From contig JAJRAP010000263.1 in the NCBI GenBank assembly GCA_028679855.1, positions 1-8,826 on the forward strand: 8,826 nt of DNA. The letters are read 5' to 3'. Origin of the DNA: Candidatus Methanoperedens sp. GTDB taxonomy: Archaea; Halobacteriota; Methanosarcinia; Methanosarcinales; Methanoperedenaceae. Position 1 is the first letter of the stretch; each line of letters opens with the position of its first letter. Under the pieces are notes generated by a model. That model did no database searches, was not told the DNA's origin, and was given only the letters and a program-made list of their open reading frames with translations. The translations under genes and the position numbers were made by a program. Of the stretch, positions 1 to 7,095 are shown piece by piece.

Positions 1-17
1 ATTTTGGAGAATCGAAT

Positions 18-977
18 ATGATAAGTGTAAATGAAACCGGGCTCTGTGCATTCAACGAGATGCTTGACAGAGCAAACAAATTAAATGTAGAAGTACATGG
101 ATATAAAAACGGGGCAACGGTAGTGGATGCTGGAGTGAACGTCGATGGTGGCTACGAAGCTGGGATGTATCTGTCAAAGATATGCCTTGCAGACCTGGCT
201 GATATCAAGTATGTCGCATTTGACCTGGATGGTATTATGGTTCCTGCAATCAGAGTTAATACCGACCACCCGGTAGTTGCGTGCATGGGTTCACAATACG
301 CTGGATGGCGTATTAGCGTTGGGAAGTACTTTGCCATGGGTTCCGGTCCGGCTCGCGCTCTTTCCCTGAATCCAAAGAAGCTCTATGCAGAGATCAACTA
401 TAAGGACTCCTGTGACCAAGCGGTGCTCGTACTGGAATCTGATAAGCTCCCGCCCGAGGAGGTCACTGATAAAATAGCAAAAGACTGCAACATAGATGCG
501 CGCAATCTTTATATTGTGGTTGCTCCCACAGCTTCCATTGCAGGTTCAGTCCAGATTTCAGCCCGGATCGTTGAGACTGGCATCCATAAGATGGAATCCA
601 TAGGATTCGATATCAACACCATAAAAAGCGGGTATGGTATCGCTCCTATTTCCCCTATCGTGGGAGATAGTACAAAATGCATGGGCTCGACCAACGACTG
701 CATAATATACTGTGGAAAAACATATTATAACGTGAAGCATGACGTCGAGAAGGTAAAAGAACTGATAACCAAAGTGCCTTCGGAAACCTCCTCCTCCTAT
801 GGAAAACCCTTCTTCACAACTTTCAAGGAGGCAGGTTTCGACTTCTTTAAGGTCGATGCCGGTGTTTTTGCTCCTGCTGAGATCACGATAAATGAGCTAA
901 ACAGTGCCAAGAGCTTTACAAGCGGCAGGATTAATCAAGAGGTGCTCCTGAAATCTTTCGGGATCTCAAGGCTGTAA
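18..977 (+). CDS. mch: Methenyltetrahydromethanopterin cyclohydrolase
   Basis: This enzyme reversibly hydrolyses N5,N10-methenyl-H4MPT to N5-formyl-H4MPT in the cytoplasm, a central C1 step in methanogenesis, reverse methanogenesis and methyl oxidation. The protein has 319 residues, the usual family length, and is recognisable end to end: GGYEAGMYL (44-52), [14 protein letters not shown] (89-102), MGSGPARAL (107-115), [23 protein letters not shown] (169-191, quoted as a family block) and [13 protein letters not shown] (221-233). R183 and E186 fall where I recall the catalytic Arg/Glu pair of the Archaeoglobus enzyme. The ATG is preceded by a GGAGA ribosome binding site at 6-10 with seven bases of spacing, which fixes the start. 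The gene looks intact and is followed at once by a terminator-like hairpin, so it probably ends its transcript. What lies upstream is outside the window. Confidence 0.98.
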   Translation: MISVNETGLCAFNEMLDRANKLNVEVHGYKNGATVVDAGVNVDGGYEAGMYLSKICLADLADIKYVAFDLDGIMVPAIRVNTDHPVVACMGSQYAGWRISVGKYFAMGSGPARALSLNPKKLYAEINYKDSCDQAVLVLESDKLPPEEVTDKIAKDCNIDARNLYIVVAPTASIAGSVQISARIVETGIHKMESIGFDINTIKSGYGIAPISPIVGDSTKCMGSTNDCIIYCGKTYYNVKHDVEKVKELITKVPSETSSSYGKPFFTTFKEAGFDFFKVDAGVFAPAEITINELNSAKSFTSGRINQEVLLKSFGISRL

Positions 978-980
978 TGG

Positions 981-1016
981 TTCGCACGGTCGATAGACCG
1001 GCGAATTTCTTTTTTT
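981..1016 (+). terminator. Stem-loop plus T-tract after mch
   Basis: Three bases after the mch stop codon is a strong inverted repeat. TTCGC (981-985) pairs with GCGAA (1001-1005), and CGGTC (987-991) pairs with GACCG (996-1000) around a GATA loop, with one bulged A. A T-rich run follows (1006-1016). This is the form of an intrinsic terminator. In archaea the T-tract is the main signal, and the hairpin may also protect the 3' end of the mRNA. Confidence 0.8.
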
Positions 1017-1023
1017 ATACATT

Positions 1024-1040
1024 GCCCCGATAGGGGCTTT
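1024..1040 (+). terminator. Second GATA-loop stem-loop after mch
   Basis: GCCCC (1024-1028) pairs with GGGGC (1033-1037) around a GATA loop, followed by TTTCTT. It lies 18 bases after the first stem-loop, has the same loop sequence and is also followed by T residues. It may be a back-up terminator or 3'-end element. The stem is short, so the role is inferred. Confidence 0.5.
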
Positions 1041-1056
1041 CTTGTCTCGTCTCCAA

Positions 1057-1067
1057 TACTTTAATTA
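1057..1067 (+). promoter_or_regulatory. TATA-like promoter of the M42 peptidase gene
   Basis: The AT-rich core CTTTAATT (1059-1066) stands in otherwise pyrimidine- and GC-rich sequence just after the mch terminator hairpins. A start of transcription about 25 bases downstream (near 1088) would leave a leader of about 17 bases that still contains the GAGTGA element (1092-1097) before the ATG at 1105. Confidence 0.45.
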
Positions 1068-1104
1068 CTCCCCCTTGCCATTACACTACGAGAGTGAAAG
1101 CATC

Positions 1105-2154
1105 ATGACCGACATGAAAACCCTGTTAGAACGATTATCCAATGCGCACGGCGTTTCCGGTTACGAAGGAAATGTCAGGCAGATAATAGAAGAAGAAGTA
1201 AAACCATACGTGGACGAGATCAAAACAGATAGGATGGGAAACCTCATCGCTACAAAAAATGGCAGCTCACCCATAGTCATGCTCGCGGCGCACATGGATG
1301 AGATAGGTCTTATGATAAAATACGTGGACGATAAGGGTTTTGCGCGGTTCACGAAGACTGGCGGCTGGTTCGACCAGACACTCCTTAACCAGAGGATGAT
1401 ACTGCATACCGAGAACGGACCGATTTACGGTGTGCTGGGCTCAAAACCTCCTCATGCGATTAAGGAGGAGGACAAAAATAAGGTGGTAAAGGCAGACGAT
1501 ATGTTCATCGATTTCGGTGCAATGAGCAAGGATGAAGCCGATAAAATAGGTGTGAAGGCGGGAACGCCCGTCACATCTGACATAGACTTCCAGTCACTTG
1601 GCAACGACAGGGTCACAGGCAAAGCATTCGACAACCGCGCTGGCTGCGTCATGCTCATCGATGCGCTGCGGCAGATGAAGGACGTAAAAGCTACAGTCCA
1701 TGCAGTTTTCACAGTGCAGGAAGAGGTAGGGCTTAAAGGTGCAAAAACAAGCGCTTTCAGGCTGAATCCTGATGTTGCACTGGCTACCGATGTCACCATA
1801 ACTGGCGACCATCCGGGGATCGACAAGAAAGATTCAGCCATCGAGATGGGAAAAGGACCATCCGTAACGGTTAGCGATGCCGATGGGAGGGGCATTATCG
1901 TTCCCGAGCCTGTATTGAAATGGATCAAGGAAGCTGCCGGGGCAAACAATATCCCTTACCAGCTTGAAGTGGGCAGCGGCGGGACAACTGACGCATCCGC
2001 CATACACCTCACGAAAGAAGGCATACCCACGGGTGTTATCAGCATGCCCACCCGGTATATCCATACTCCCGTATCCGTGCTTAGCATGTCAGACCTTGAA
2101 AAGAGCGCCGAGTTGATAGCAAGGGCTGTGGAGATAGTGGACAGGTTTTTCTAA
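1105..2154 (+). CDS. M42-family metal-dependent aminopeptidase
   Basis: This is a cytoplasmic binuclear-metal (Zn/Co) aminopeptidase of family M42 (TET/FrvX type, often mis-annotated as endoglucanase or cellulase). Such enzymes usually form dodecamers that trim peptides released by the proteasome. From the ATG at 1105 it has 349 residues, normal for the family. Expected metal and catalytic residues are visible: H63 and D65 in AAHMDEIG, D176 in AFDNRAG, E206/E207 in VQEEVGLKGA, D229 in ATDVT and H320 in RYIHTP. The frame is open further up to a TTG at 1042, but those residues do not look like family sequence and overlap the likely promoter. The ATG at 1105 has a GAGTGA element seven bases upstream. 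Its last 16 codons and stop are repeated at 3769-3822. Confidence 0.95.
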   Translation: MTDMKTLLERLSNAHGVSGYEGNVRQIIEEEVKPYVDEIKTDRMGNLIATKNGSSPIVMLAAHMDEIGLMIKYVDDKGFARFTKTGGWFDQTLLNQRMILHTENGPIYGVLGSKPPHAIKEEDKNKVVKADDMFIDFGAMSKDEADKIGVKAGTPVTSDIDFQSLGNDRVTGKAFDNRAGCVMLIDALRQMKDVKATVHAVFTVQEEVGLKGAKTSAFRLNPDVALATDVTITGDHPGIDKKDSAIEMGKGPSVTVSDADGRGIIVPEPVLKWIKEAAGANNIPYQLEVGSGGTTDASAIHLTKEGIPTGVISMPTRYIHTPVSVLSMSDLEKSAELIARAVEIVDRFF

Positions 2155-2155
2155 T
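2102..2155 (+). repeat. Direct repeat, copy 1 (3' end of M42 peptidase gene)
   Basis: These are the last 16 complete codons and the stop of the intact peptidase gene plus flanking bases. The same 54 bases recur at 3769-3822 with six differences (48/54 identical by eye). Between the two copies lie the ATPase gene and the AbrB-PIN frame. Confidence 0.9.
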
Positions 2156-2159
2156 TTAC

Positions 2160-2171
2160 AAAAGTATATAA
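2160..2171 (+). promoter_or_regulatory. TATA box and purine-rich BRE before the ATPase gene
   Basis: AAAAGTATATAA just after the peptidase stop is a good archaeal TATA box with a purine-rich element in front of it. Its centre is only about 22 bases before the ATG at 2189 and 28 before the in-frame ATG at 2195, and no Shine-Dalgarno sequence lies between. The transcript is therefore probably leaderless or nearly so. Confidence 0.6.
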
Positions 2172-2188
2172 CTCCTGAACCCCCATTC

Positions 2189-3463
2189 ATGAACATGGGT
2201 TCAGAAATCATATATCGCGATGAAGCGGACGAGATTAAGAAGATGAAGGGTTGGATACTGATTTACGGAAGACGGAAGGTAGGAAAGACCTTCCTGATAA
2301 GGAACTTCCTTGACTACGATGTCTTTTTCAGGGTAAACAGGGATGGGAGCATTCTGGCTGAAAAATTTGTCATGAACCGAATAAGCAATATGGATGAGTT
2401 CTCAAAAATAGTTGTGGATTTGCTTAATAGAGGTAGCACTGTTGTAATAGATGAATTCCAGAGGCTCCCCGAATCAGTTCTGGAAAATATTTCCATAGTT
2501 CATCCCCGGGGAAATCTCCTGCTTTCAGGCTCAGGCATGAGAGTGATAAAAAACATGCTTGGAAAGAGATCACCGCTTCTCGGTTTGACCATGCAGTACC
2601 GGCTTGGACTGATAAAACCTGCGAATATTATAAGGGAACTTGCAAAAAATATGGACATTGTGCAGGCAGTAGAGCTTTCGCCTTACCTTGCAGACGCATG
2701 GACAATCCCTTTTCTTAAAGGTGAAGCAGATACAAGAAAAGCCATATACGAACTTATGAAATACTCGAAGCTTACGGTGCCGGCGCTTACAGGTGAAATA
2801 TTCACTGAGGAGGAAAGGGAGTTCACACGGATGTATGAAGCCATAATGAGAACGATGGGGGCTGGAGAATGGAATTATAAGAACATAGCATCCCTGCTTG
2901 CCGGGAGGAAGATAATTGATAGGGCAGACAGCTCGCTGATAATCCCATATATAAAAAATATGGAAAAAATGGGATTGATTGAATCCCTGCCTGTTTACTC
3001 ATCAAAGAAAAAAATGTACAAATTGGCATCTCCGATAATGGAGGCGTTCTATTATCTGGATGACAGATACGATTTTGAAGAGGTGGAAGTGAGTTTTGAA
3101 GAAGCCATGCCAGCCATTGAGAAATTGAGAAACCTGGCAATTCAGAATCTTATTGCAGAGCTATTTGCTTCGATACATATGGGAAAAAAAGAATATTACA
3201 TGACGAGTATAAGCGAAATAGATTTCATAATAACCGTCAGGAGCAAGCCTGTTCTGGTAGGAGAAGTAAAATGGGGCAGATATTCCAATAACGACATTAA
3301 GAATTTCCTTGAAAGATCAAGTTTCATTAAGGCGGAAAAAGTTTTCGTGACGAAAAAGAAAAAGGAAGGTTCTTTTGATAATGTAAGAATAATTGATGCG
3401 AATGACATACTGAGTATGGCAATGAATTCCGGGGAGACAAAAATGCCAGCCTATGACCAATAA
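2189..3463 (+). CDS. Archaeal AAA-type ATPase, DUF234 family, PD-(D/E)XK-like C-terminus
   Basis: The N-terminal part is a P-loop ATPase of the archaeal ATPase_2 type. It has Walker A GRRKVGKT (27-34), Walker B VVIDEF (85-90) and a strand ending LLLSGSG (110-116) that fits a sensor region. A helical, probably winged-helix middle follows: LTGEIFTEEE, then SLLAGRKIIDRADSSLIIPYI, ending in the typical KLASPIMEAFYYL. The C-terminal part resembles DUF234: D345 in SEIDFII and E359-V-K361 in GEVKWG form a D...ExK pattern as in PD-(D/E)XK nucleases. The family is common in archaea, its function is poorly known, and it is often found in mobile or toxin-antitoxin-rich regions. At 424 residues it is somewhat shorter than many members. 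ATG 2195 is an alternative start. The gene looks more A+T-rich than mch or ilvB. It converges on the AbrB-PIN frame with an 11-base gap. Confidence 0.88.
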   Translation: MNMGSEIIYRDEADEIKKMKGWILIYGRRKVGKTFLIRNFLDYDVFFRVNRDGSILAEKFVMNRISNMDEFSKIVVDLLNRGSTVVIDEFQRLPESVLENISIVHPRGNLLLSGSGMRVIKNMLGKRSPLLGLTMQYRLGLIKPANIIRELAKNMDIVQAVELSPYLADAWTIPFLKGEADTRKAIYELMKYSKLTVPALTGEIFTEEEREFTRMYEAIMRTMGAGEWNYKNIASLLAGRKIIDRADSSLIIPYIKNMEKMGLIESLPVYSSKKKMYKLASPIMEAFYYLDDRYDFEEVEVSFEEAMPAIEKLRNLAIQNLIAELFASIHMGKKEYYMTSISEIDFIITVRSKPVLVGEVKWGRYSNNDIKNFLERSSFIKAEKVFVTKKKKEGSFDNVRIIDANDILSMAMNSGETKMPAYDQ

Positions 3464-3474
3464 TATATAATCCG

Positions 3475-3789
3475 TTAGAGAAGAATATCCATCCTCGTTA
3501 TACCTTCCACATTATCGAAGTGACCATCATCAGTAACGATCTCCCTTATATCATGCTTCCCCATAGCCCTGTATCCTTCCTCTATTCCCTCATCTATCGT
3601 GCCTTTATGCTTGATTATGCCATGAATCCTCCTCACCGATGCGGCGCTCCCGCGATGTGGATAAAGCACTGCCCTGCCCTTCTCGATAACGAATTCCACG
3701 GTCTCACCTATCCTTATCCCAAGAGCCTTGCGCACGTCTTTCGGGATGACTACGAGGTATTTTTCAATAGAGCGCTGAGTTGATAACAA
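3475..3789 (-). CDS. AbrB/VapB-like antitoxin fused to a PIN (VapC) tail; probably degraded
   Basis: The 104-residue frame opens with a swapped-hairpin AbrB DNA-binding domain: LVVIPKDVRKALGIRIGETVEF (12-33) matches the VIPK-IRK-LGI-GD-VE pattern. A VapB-like tail follows (HGIIKHKGTIDEGIEEGYRAMGKHD, 56-80). The last 25 residues (IVTDDGHFDNVEGI and on) look instead like the C-terminal strand of a PIN-domain toxin, including the T-D-D-x-x-F motif. This suggests that an in-frame deletion removed most of a vapC gene and joined antitoxin to toxin tail. The only start near the domain is TTG at 3789. Codons 1-7 are antisense to the duplicated peptidase tail, so the native start may be lost. No Shine-Dalgarno sequence is seen. 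A working DNA-binding autoregulator is possible, but a pseudogene is as likely. Confidence 0.75.
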   Translation of the reverse strand: MLSTQRSIEKYLVVIPKDVRKALGIRIGETVEFVIEKGRAVLYPHRGSAASVRRIHGIIKHKGTIDEGIEEGYRAMGKHDIREIVTDDGHFDNVEGITRMDILL

Positions 3790-3822
3790 TGGCGGTGGAG
3801 ATAGTAGATAGGTTTTTCTAAT
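3769..3822 (+). pseudogene. Direct repeat, copy 2: detached M42 peptidase C-terminus
   Basis: Read on the plus strand in peptidase frame, this piece gives SAELITMAVEIVDRFF and then a stop. The intact gene ends SAELIARAVEIVDRFF. Four of the six base differences are silent, which suggests that both copies were once under coding selection. The frame is closed by a TAG just before the segment, so it is a remnant, not a gene. It overlaps the 5' end of the AbrB-PIN frame on the other strand and lies about 70 bases before cimA. Confidence 0.85.
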
Positions 3823-3828
3823 GGTACC

Positions 3829-3840
3829 CCTATTTAAGAG
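3829..3840 (+). promoter_or_regulatory. TATA-like promoter of the cimA-ilvBN operon
   Basis: CTATTTAAG (3830-3838) is TATA-like and sits in the 99-base gap between the divergent AbrB-PIN and cimA frames. Transcription would be expected to start near 3858-3863, some 30 bases before the cimA ATG. On the minus strand it reads CTTAAATAG, so it could also serve the AbrB-PIN frame. Confidence 0.5.
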
Positions 3841-3857
3841 GCTTACCAGTGATACAA

Positions 3858-3884
3858 ATGAACAGAAGGAATCGTTTTATTTGA
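3858..3884 (+). other. Possible 8-codon leader ORF before cimA
   Basis: ATG at 3858 opens a mini-frame reading MNRRNRFI with a TGA ending four bases before the cimA ATG. The ATG falls where the TATA-like box predicts the start of transcription, so it could be read as a leaderless frame. cimA itself has no convincing Shine-Dalgarno sequence. Translation of the mini-frame followed by re-initiation at cimA is thus conceivable. This is inference from position only. Confidence 0.25.
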
Positions 3885-3888
3885 CCGC

Positions 3889-5367
3889 ATGAAAATACTT
3901 GACACAACTTTGAGAGACGGCGAACAGACACCCGGTGTTTCGCTGACGACCGAAAACAAGCTTTTGATAGCAAAGAAAATTGACAGCCTTGGAGTGGATA
4001 TAATCGAGGCAGGCTCTGCCATTACATCAGACGGTGAGCGCGCCTCGATCAAGAAAATAGCGAATGAGGGGTTGAATGCAGAGATCTGCTCCTACTGCCG
4101 GATCAGGAAGGAGGATATCGATGCCGCACTTGGCTGCGACGTTGAATCAATCCACCTTGTCGTACCTGTTTCAGACCTGCACATCCAGGAAAAACTGAAA
4201 AAAGACCGCGATACAGTGCGGCAGATGGCTGTCGAAATGACAGAATATGCGAAATCACATGGATTAATAGTGGAATTGAGCGGCGAGGACGCATCTCGCG
4301 CTGACCTTGATTACCTGAGATCCGTGTACAATGCAGGTATAGATGCAGGCGCTGACAGGCTGTGCTTCTGCGATACCGTCGGCATCCTTACTCCCGAGAG
4401 GTCTTATGAAATCTTCAGCGAGTTGTCACAGCTTCGTGCACCTATAAGCGTGCACTGCCACAACGATTTTGGGATGGCAACAGCCAACACAGTAGCAGCA
4501 CTGCGTGCTGGCGCCCAGCAAGCGCACGTCACCATAAACGGCATCGGAGAGAGGGCGGGGAACACCTCGCTTGAGGAAGTCGTGATGGTCTTATATTCAT
4601 TATACAGGATAAAGACGAATATCGATCTGAAAGGGCTGTATACTACGTCTCGATTGGTAAGCAGGCTAAGCGGCATCCCGGTAGCCCCGAACAAAGCCAT
4701 CGTTGGCGGGAACGCTTTCACTCATGAGGCAGGGATACACGTGCACGGGCTACTTGCAAATACAGCGACCTATGAGCCCATCACGCCTGAACTTGTGGGA
4801 CGCGAGCGGCGCATAGTCCTGGGAAAGCATGCAGGCAGAAGCTCTGTCGTGCTCGCGCTTAAAGAATTTGGCATTTCTGCCACTGAAAAGCAGATAGATG
4901 ACATAGTCGGCAGGATGAAAGAGATGGGTGACAAAGGCAAACGGGTCACTGATGCAGACCTGCAGGCGATCGCTGAGACCGTGCTTGGTATCTACCAGGA
5001 AGCCAAGGTCAAGCTTGAGGAGCTCACTGTGGTTGCAGGCAATACTGTGATGCCCACAGCTTCTATACGGTTGAAGGTCAATGGTAACCACGTTGTAGAG
5101 GCTGGAGTTGGAACAGGACCCGTCGATGCAGCCATAAATGCCCTTAACAAAGCTGTAGCAGGCATCGCTGACATTCACCTTGACGAGTACCACGTAGATG
5201 CGATAACAGGAGGTACTGACGCGCTCGTGGAAGTATGGGTAAAGCTTAGCAAGGGCGGGAGGACAATAACAGCCCGGGGGGCGCGCACGGATATCATAAT
5301 GGCTTCTGTAGAAGCTGTGCTTGAGGGCATAAACAGGCTCATACAGCAGGAACAGAAGAAAAGTTAG
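3889..5367 (+). CDS. cimA: (R)-citramalate synthase / 2-isopropylmalate synthase family
   Basis: This enzyme condenses acetyl-CoA with a 2-oxo acid. CimA uses pyruvate on the threonine-independent isoleucine route, and LeuA uses 2-oxoisovalerate for leucine. The 492 residues show the HMGL-like TIM barrel with catalytic R9 and metal ligands D10, H189, H191 and N225 ([12 protein letters not shown] 5-16, [14 protein letters not shown] 188-201, GIGERAGN 218-225). A LeuA dimer/regulatory domain follows from about 370, including TVVAGN (380-385), [11 protein letters not shown] (408-418) and GGTDALVEV (431-439). The sequence resembles archaeal CimA of the Methanocaldococcus type ([13 protein letters not shown] motif [12 protein letters not shown] 39-50). 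The LeuA alternative cannot be excluded from sequence alone. The ATG at 3889 is the only usable start because an in-frame stop lies at 3859. The C-terminal domain implies end-product feedback. Confidence 0.9.
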   Translation: MKILDTTLRDGEQTPGVSLTTENKLLIAKKIDSLGVDIIEAGSAITSDGERASIKKIANEGLNAEICSYCRIRKEDIDAALGCDVESIHLVVPVSDLHIQEKLKKDRDTVRQMAVEMTEYAKSHGLIVELSGEDASRADLDYLRSVYNAGIDAGADRLCFCDTVGILTPERSYEIFSELSQLRAPISVHCHNDFGMATANTVAALRAGAQQAHVTINGIGERAGNTSLEEVVMVLYSLYRIKTNIDLKGLYTTSRLVSRLSGIPVAPNKAIVGGNAFTHEAGIHVHGLLANTATYEPITPELVGRERRIVLGKHAGRSSVVLALKEFGISATEKQIDDIVGRMKEMGDKGKRVTDADLQAIAETVLGIYQEAKVKLEELTVVAGNTVMPTASIRLKVNGNHVVEAGVGTGPVDAAINALNKAVAGIADIHLDEYHVDAITGGTDALVEVWVKLSKGGRTITARGARTDIIMASVEAVLEGINRLIQQEQKKS

Positions 5368-5368
5368 G

Positions 5369-5404
5369 AAATATTTATTAAACATTAATCTGTGTTAATG
5401 GTGA
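5369..5404 (+). promoter_or_regulatory. Possible internal promoter and palindrome before ilvB
   Basis: The 43-base gap between cimA and ilvB holds a TATA-like AAATATTTATTA (5369-5380). It is followed by an inverted repeat, CATTAA (5383-5388) and TTAATG (5395-5400) with a six-base spacer. The predicted start of transcription, about 25 bases after the TATA-like element, falls at the right arm, a usual place for a repressor site. GGTGA at 5400-5404 is the ribosome binding site of ilvB. The operator role is inferred. Confidence 0.4.
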
Positions 5405-5410
5405 ATCAAA

Positions 5411-7090
5411 ATGACAAAGCCAAAAATGTCAGGCGCAAAGGCCATCATTGAATCGCTCCACATGGAGAACGTCAAAGTAATATTCGGATATCCCGGCGGG
5501 CAGGTACTGCCCCTGTATGATGAACTGTACGATGCCGATATAAGGCACATACTTGTAAGGCATGAACAGGCAGCTGTGCATGCTGCAGATGGCTATGCAA
5601 GAGCCACCGGAAATGTGGGTGTATGCCTTGCCACTTCAGGTCCTGGTGCCACAAACCTCGTTACGGGAATTGCCACCGCCTACATGGATTCTGTACCGAT
5701 CATCGCCATAACCGGTCAGGTACCCCGACCACTTATAGGCAACGATGCATTCCAGGAAGCAAATATCACTGGAATAACCCTCCCTATAACTAAACATAAT
5801 TACCTTGTGCAGGACACAAAGGATATCCCCAGGATATTCAAGGAAGCCTTCTATATAGCAGGGACAGGAAGACCTGGACCAGTGCTTATTGATGTTCCCA
5901 AGGATACACAGATCGAAACCATAGAATTCGAATACCCGCAGGAAGTAAAACTGCGCGGATATAAGCCAACGTACACTGGTAATGAACAGCAGGTCAAAAA
6001 GGCTGCAGCACTCATACTCAAATCTGAAAAACCCATATTCTACGTTGGAGGGGGCATAATTATCTCTAATGCCACGGAGGAATTGCGCGCACTTGCTGAA
6101 TGCATCATGGCGCCAGTCACTACCACTCTCATGGGCATGGGCGCCTTCCCATCTGCTCACCCTCTATCTGTTGGTATGCTGGGCATGCACGGCACGAGAT
6201 ACGGCAATTACGCAGTCCAGGAATCTGACCTTATTATTGCCATAGGTGTACGGTTTGACGACCGCGTTACGGGTAAGATATCGGCGTTCGCCCCCAATGC
6301 GAAGATAATACATATCGATATCGACCCTGCAGAAATTGGAAAAAACGTCAGGGTGGACGTCCCGATAGTCGGGGATGCTAAGAACATCCTCAAATCAATG
6401 CTCAAGTTCGTTAAACAGGAGCAGATGAAAACAGAGGCGTGGAATACGAAGATAGCCGCGTGGAAAAAAGAATTCCCACTCACTTATAAGAAGGACAACT
6501 TCCTTCGCCCCCAGTTCGTTGTGGAGCAGATAAGTGAGATTTGCCCTGATGCCATAATAGTCACAGAAGTTGGGCAGAATCAGATGTGGGCAGCCCAGTT
6601 CTTCAACTACAAGAATCCGCGCACGTTCATATCAAGTGGAGGTCTGGGCACAATGGGATACGGGTTCCCTGCCGCCATGGGCGTCAAGGTAGGAAAACCA
6701 GAATCAACTGTCATAGATATTGCAGGCGATGGTTCTTTCCAGATGAACTCGCAGGAACTGGCTACGGTCGTCCAGGAGGACATTCCGGTCATCGTAGCGA
6801 TATTGAACAACGGATTCCTGGGAATGGTGAGACAGTGGCAGGAATTGTTCTTCAACAGGCGCTTTTCTTCGACGTGCATTGAGGGCAGCGTGGATTTTGT
6901 GAAGCTTGCTGAAGCCTATGGCGCACTGGGACTTCGCGCCAGGAAGAAGAGCGATGTGAAAGATGTTATCAAAGAAGCTGTGAAGTCAGAGCGTCCAACT
7001 GTTATTGATTTTGTTGTAGAGCGTGAGGAAAACGTCTCCCCGATGGTACCCGCAGGTGCCGCTATCAATGAAATACTGGACCTGGAGTGA
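5411..7090 (+). CDS. ilvB: Acetolactate (acetohydroxyacid) synthase, large catalytic subunit
   Basis: This thiamine-diphosphate enzyme makes 2-acetolactate from two pyruvates, or 2-aceto-2-hydroxybutyrate from pyruvate and 2-oxobutyrate, the first shared step to valine, leucine and isoleucine. The 559 residues contain the N-terminal Pyr domain with catalytic E52 ([18 protein letters not shown], 50-67). The central FAD/DHS-type domain runs from about 190 to 330 ([11 protein letters not shown], 279-289). The C-terminal PP domain has the GDG...NN cofactor motif (439-467) and FLGMVRQWQ (469-477). The family also binds FAD. Start ATG 5411 has GGTGA six bases upstream. The stop overlaps the ribosome binding site of ilvN, and only five bases separate the two genes, so they are co-transcribed and probably translationally coupled. 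Length and motifs are complete. Confidence 0.97.
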   Translation: MTKPKMSGAKAIIESLHMENVKVIFGYPGGQVLPLYDELYDADIRHILVRHEQAAVHAADGYARATGNVGVCLATSGPGATNLVTGIATAYMDSVPIIAITGQVPRPLIGNDAFQEANITGITLPITKHNYLVQDTKDIPRIFKEAFYIAGTGRPGPVLIDVPKDTQIETIEFEYPQEVKLRGYKPTYTGNEQQVKKAAALILKSEKPIFYVGGGIIISNATEELRALAECIMAPVTTTLMGMGAFPSAHPLSVGMLGMHGTRYGNYAVQESDLIIAIGVRFDDRVTGKISAFAPNAKIIHIDIDPAEIGKNVRVDVPIVGDAKNILKSMLKFVKQEQMKTEAWNTKIAAWKKEFPLTYKKDNFLRPQFVVEQISEICPDAIIVTEVGQNQMWAAQFFNYKNPRTFISSGGLGTMGYGFPAAMGVKVGKPESTVIDIAGDGSFQMNSQELATVVQEDIPVIVAILNNGFLGMVRQWQELFFNRRFSSTCIEGSVDFVKLAEAYGALGLRARKKSDVKDVIKEAVKSERPTVIDFVVEREENVSPMVPAGAAINEILDLE

Positions 7091-7095
7091 GATAA

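Noticed and set aside
1042..1104. TTG-started 21-residue extension of the M42 peptidase
   Set aside because: It overlaps the likely TATA element and follows terminator hairpins. The residues do not resemble M42 N-termini, and the ATG at 1105 fits family length and has a ribosome binding element.
1452..1949. Minus-strand 165-codon frame opposite the M42 peptidase
   Set aside because: It is Ser/Pro/Ala-rich low-information sequence, antisense to a conserved catalytic region, with no start signal.
3520..3783. Plus-strand 87-codon frame opposite the AbrB-PIN frame
   Set aside because: It has no recognisable domain and is explained as a shadow of the minus-strand frame, which has a clear AbrB domain.
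2102..3822. Island as a classical insertion sequence or integron-like element
   Set aside because: There is no transposase or integrase gene and no terminal inverted repeats at the borders. A 54-bp diverged coding repeat is not a normal target-site duplication.
4750..5385. Long minus-strand open frame (211 codons) opposite cimA
   Set aside because: Composition is odd (rich in Cys, Tyr and His) with no motif, and it is fully antisense to a conserved enzyme, so it is a codon-bias shadow.
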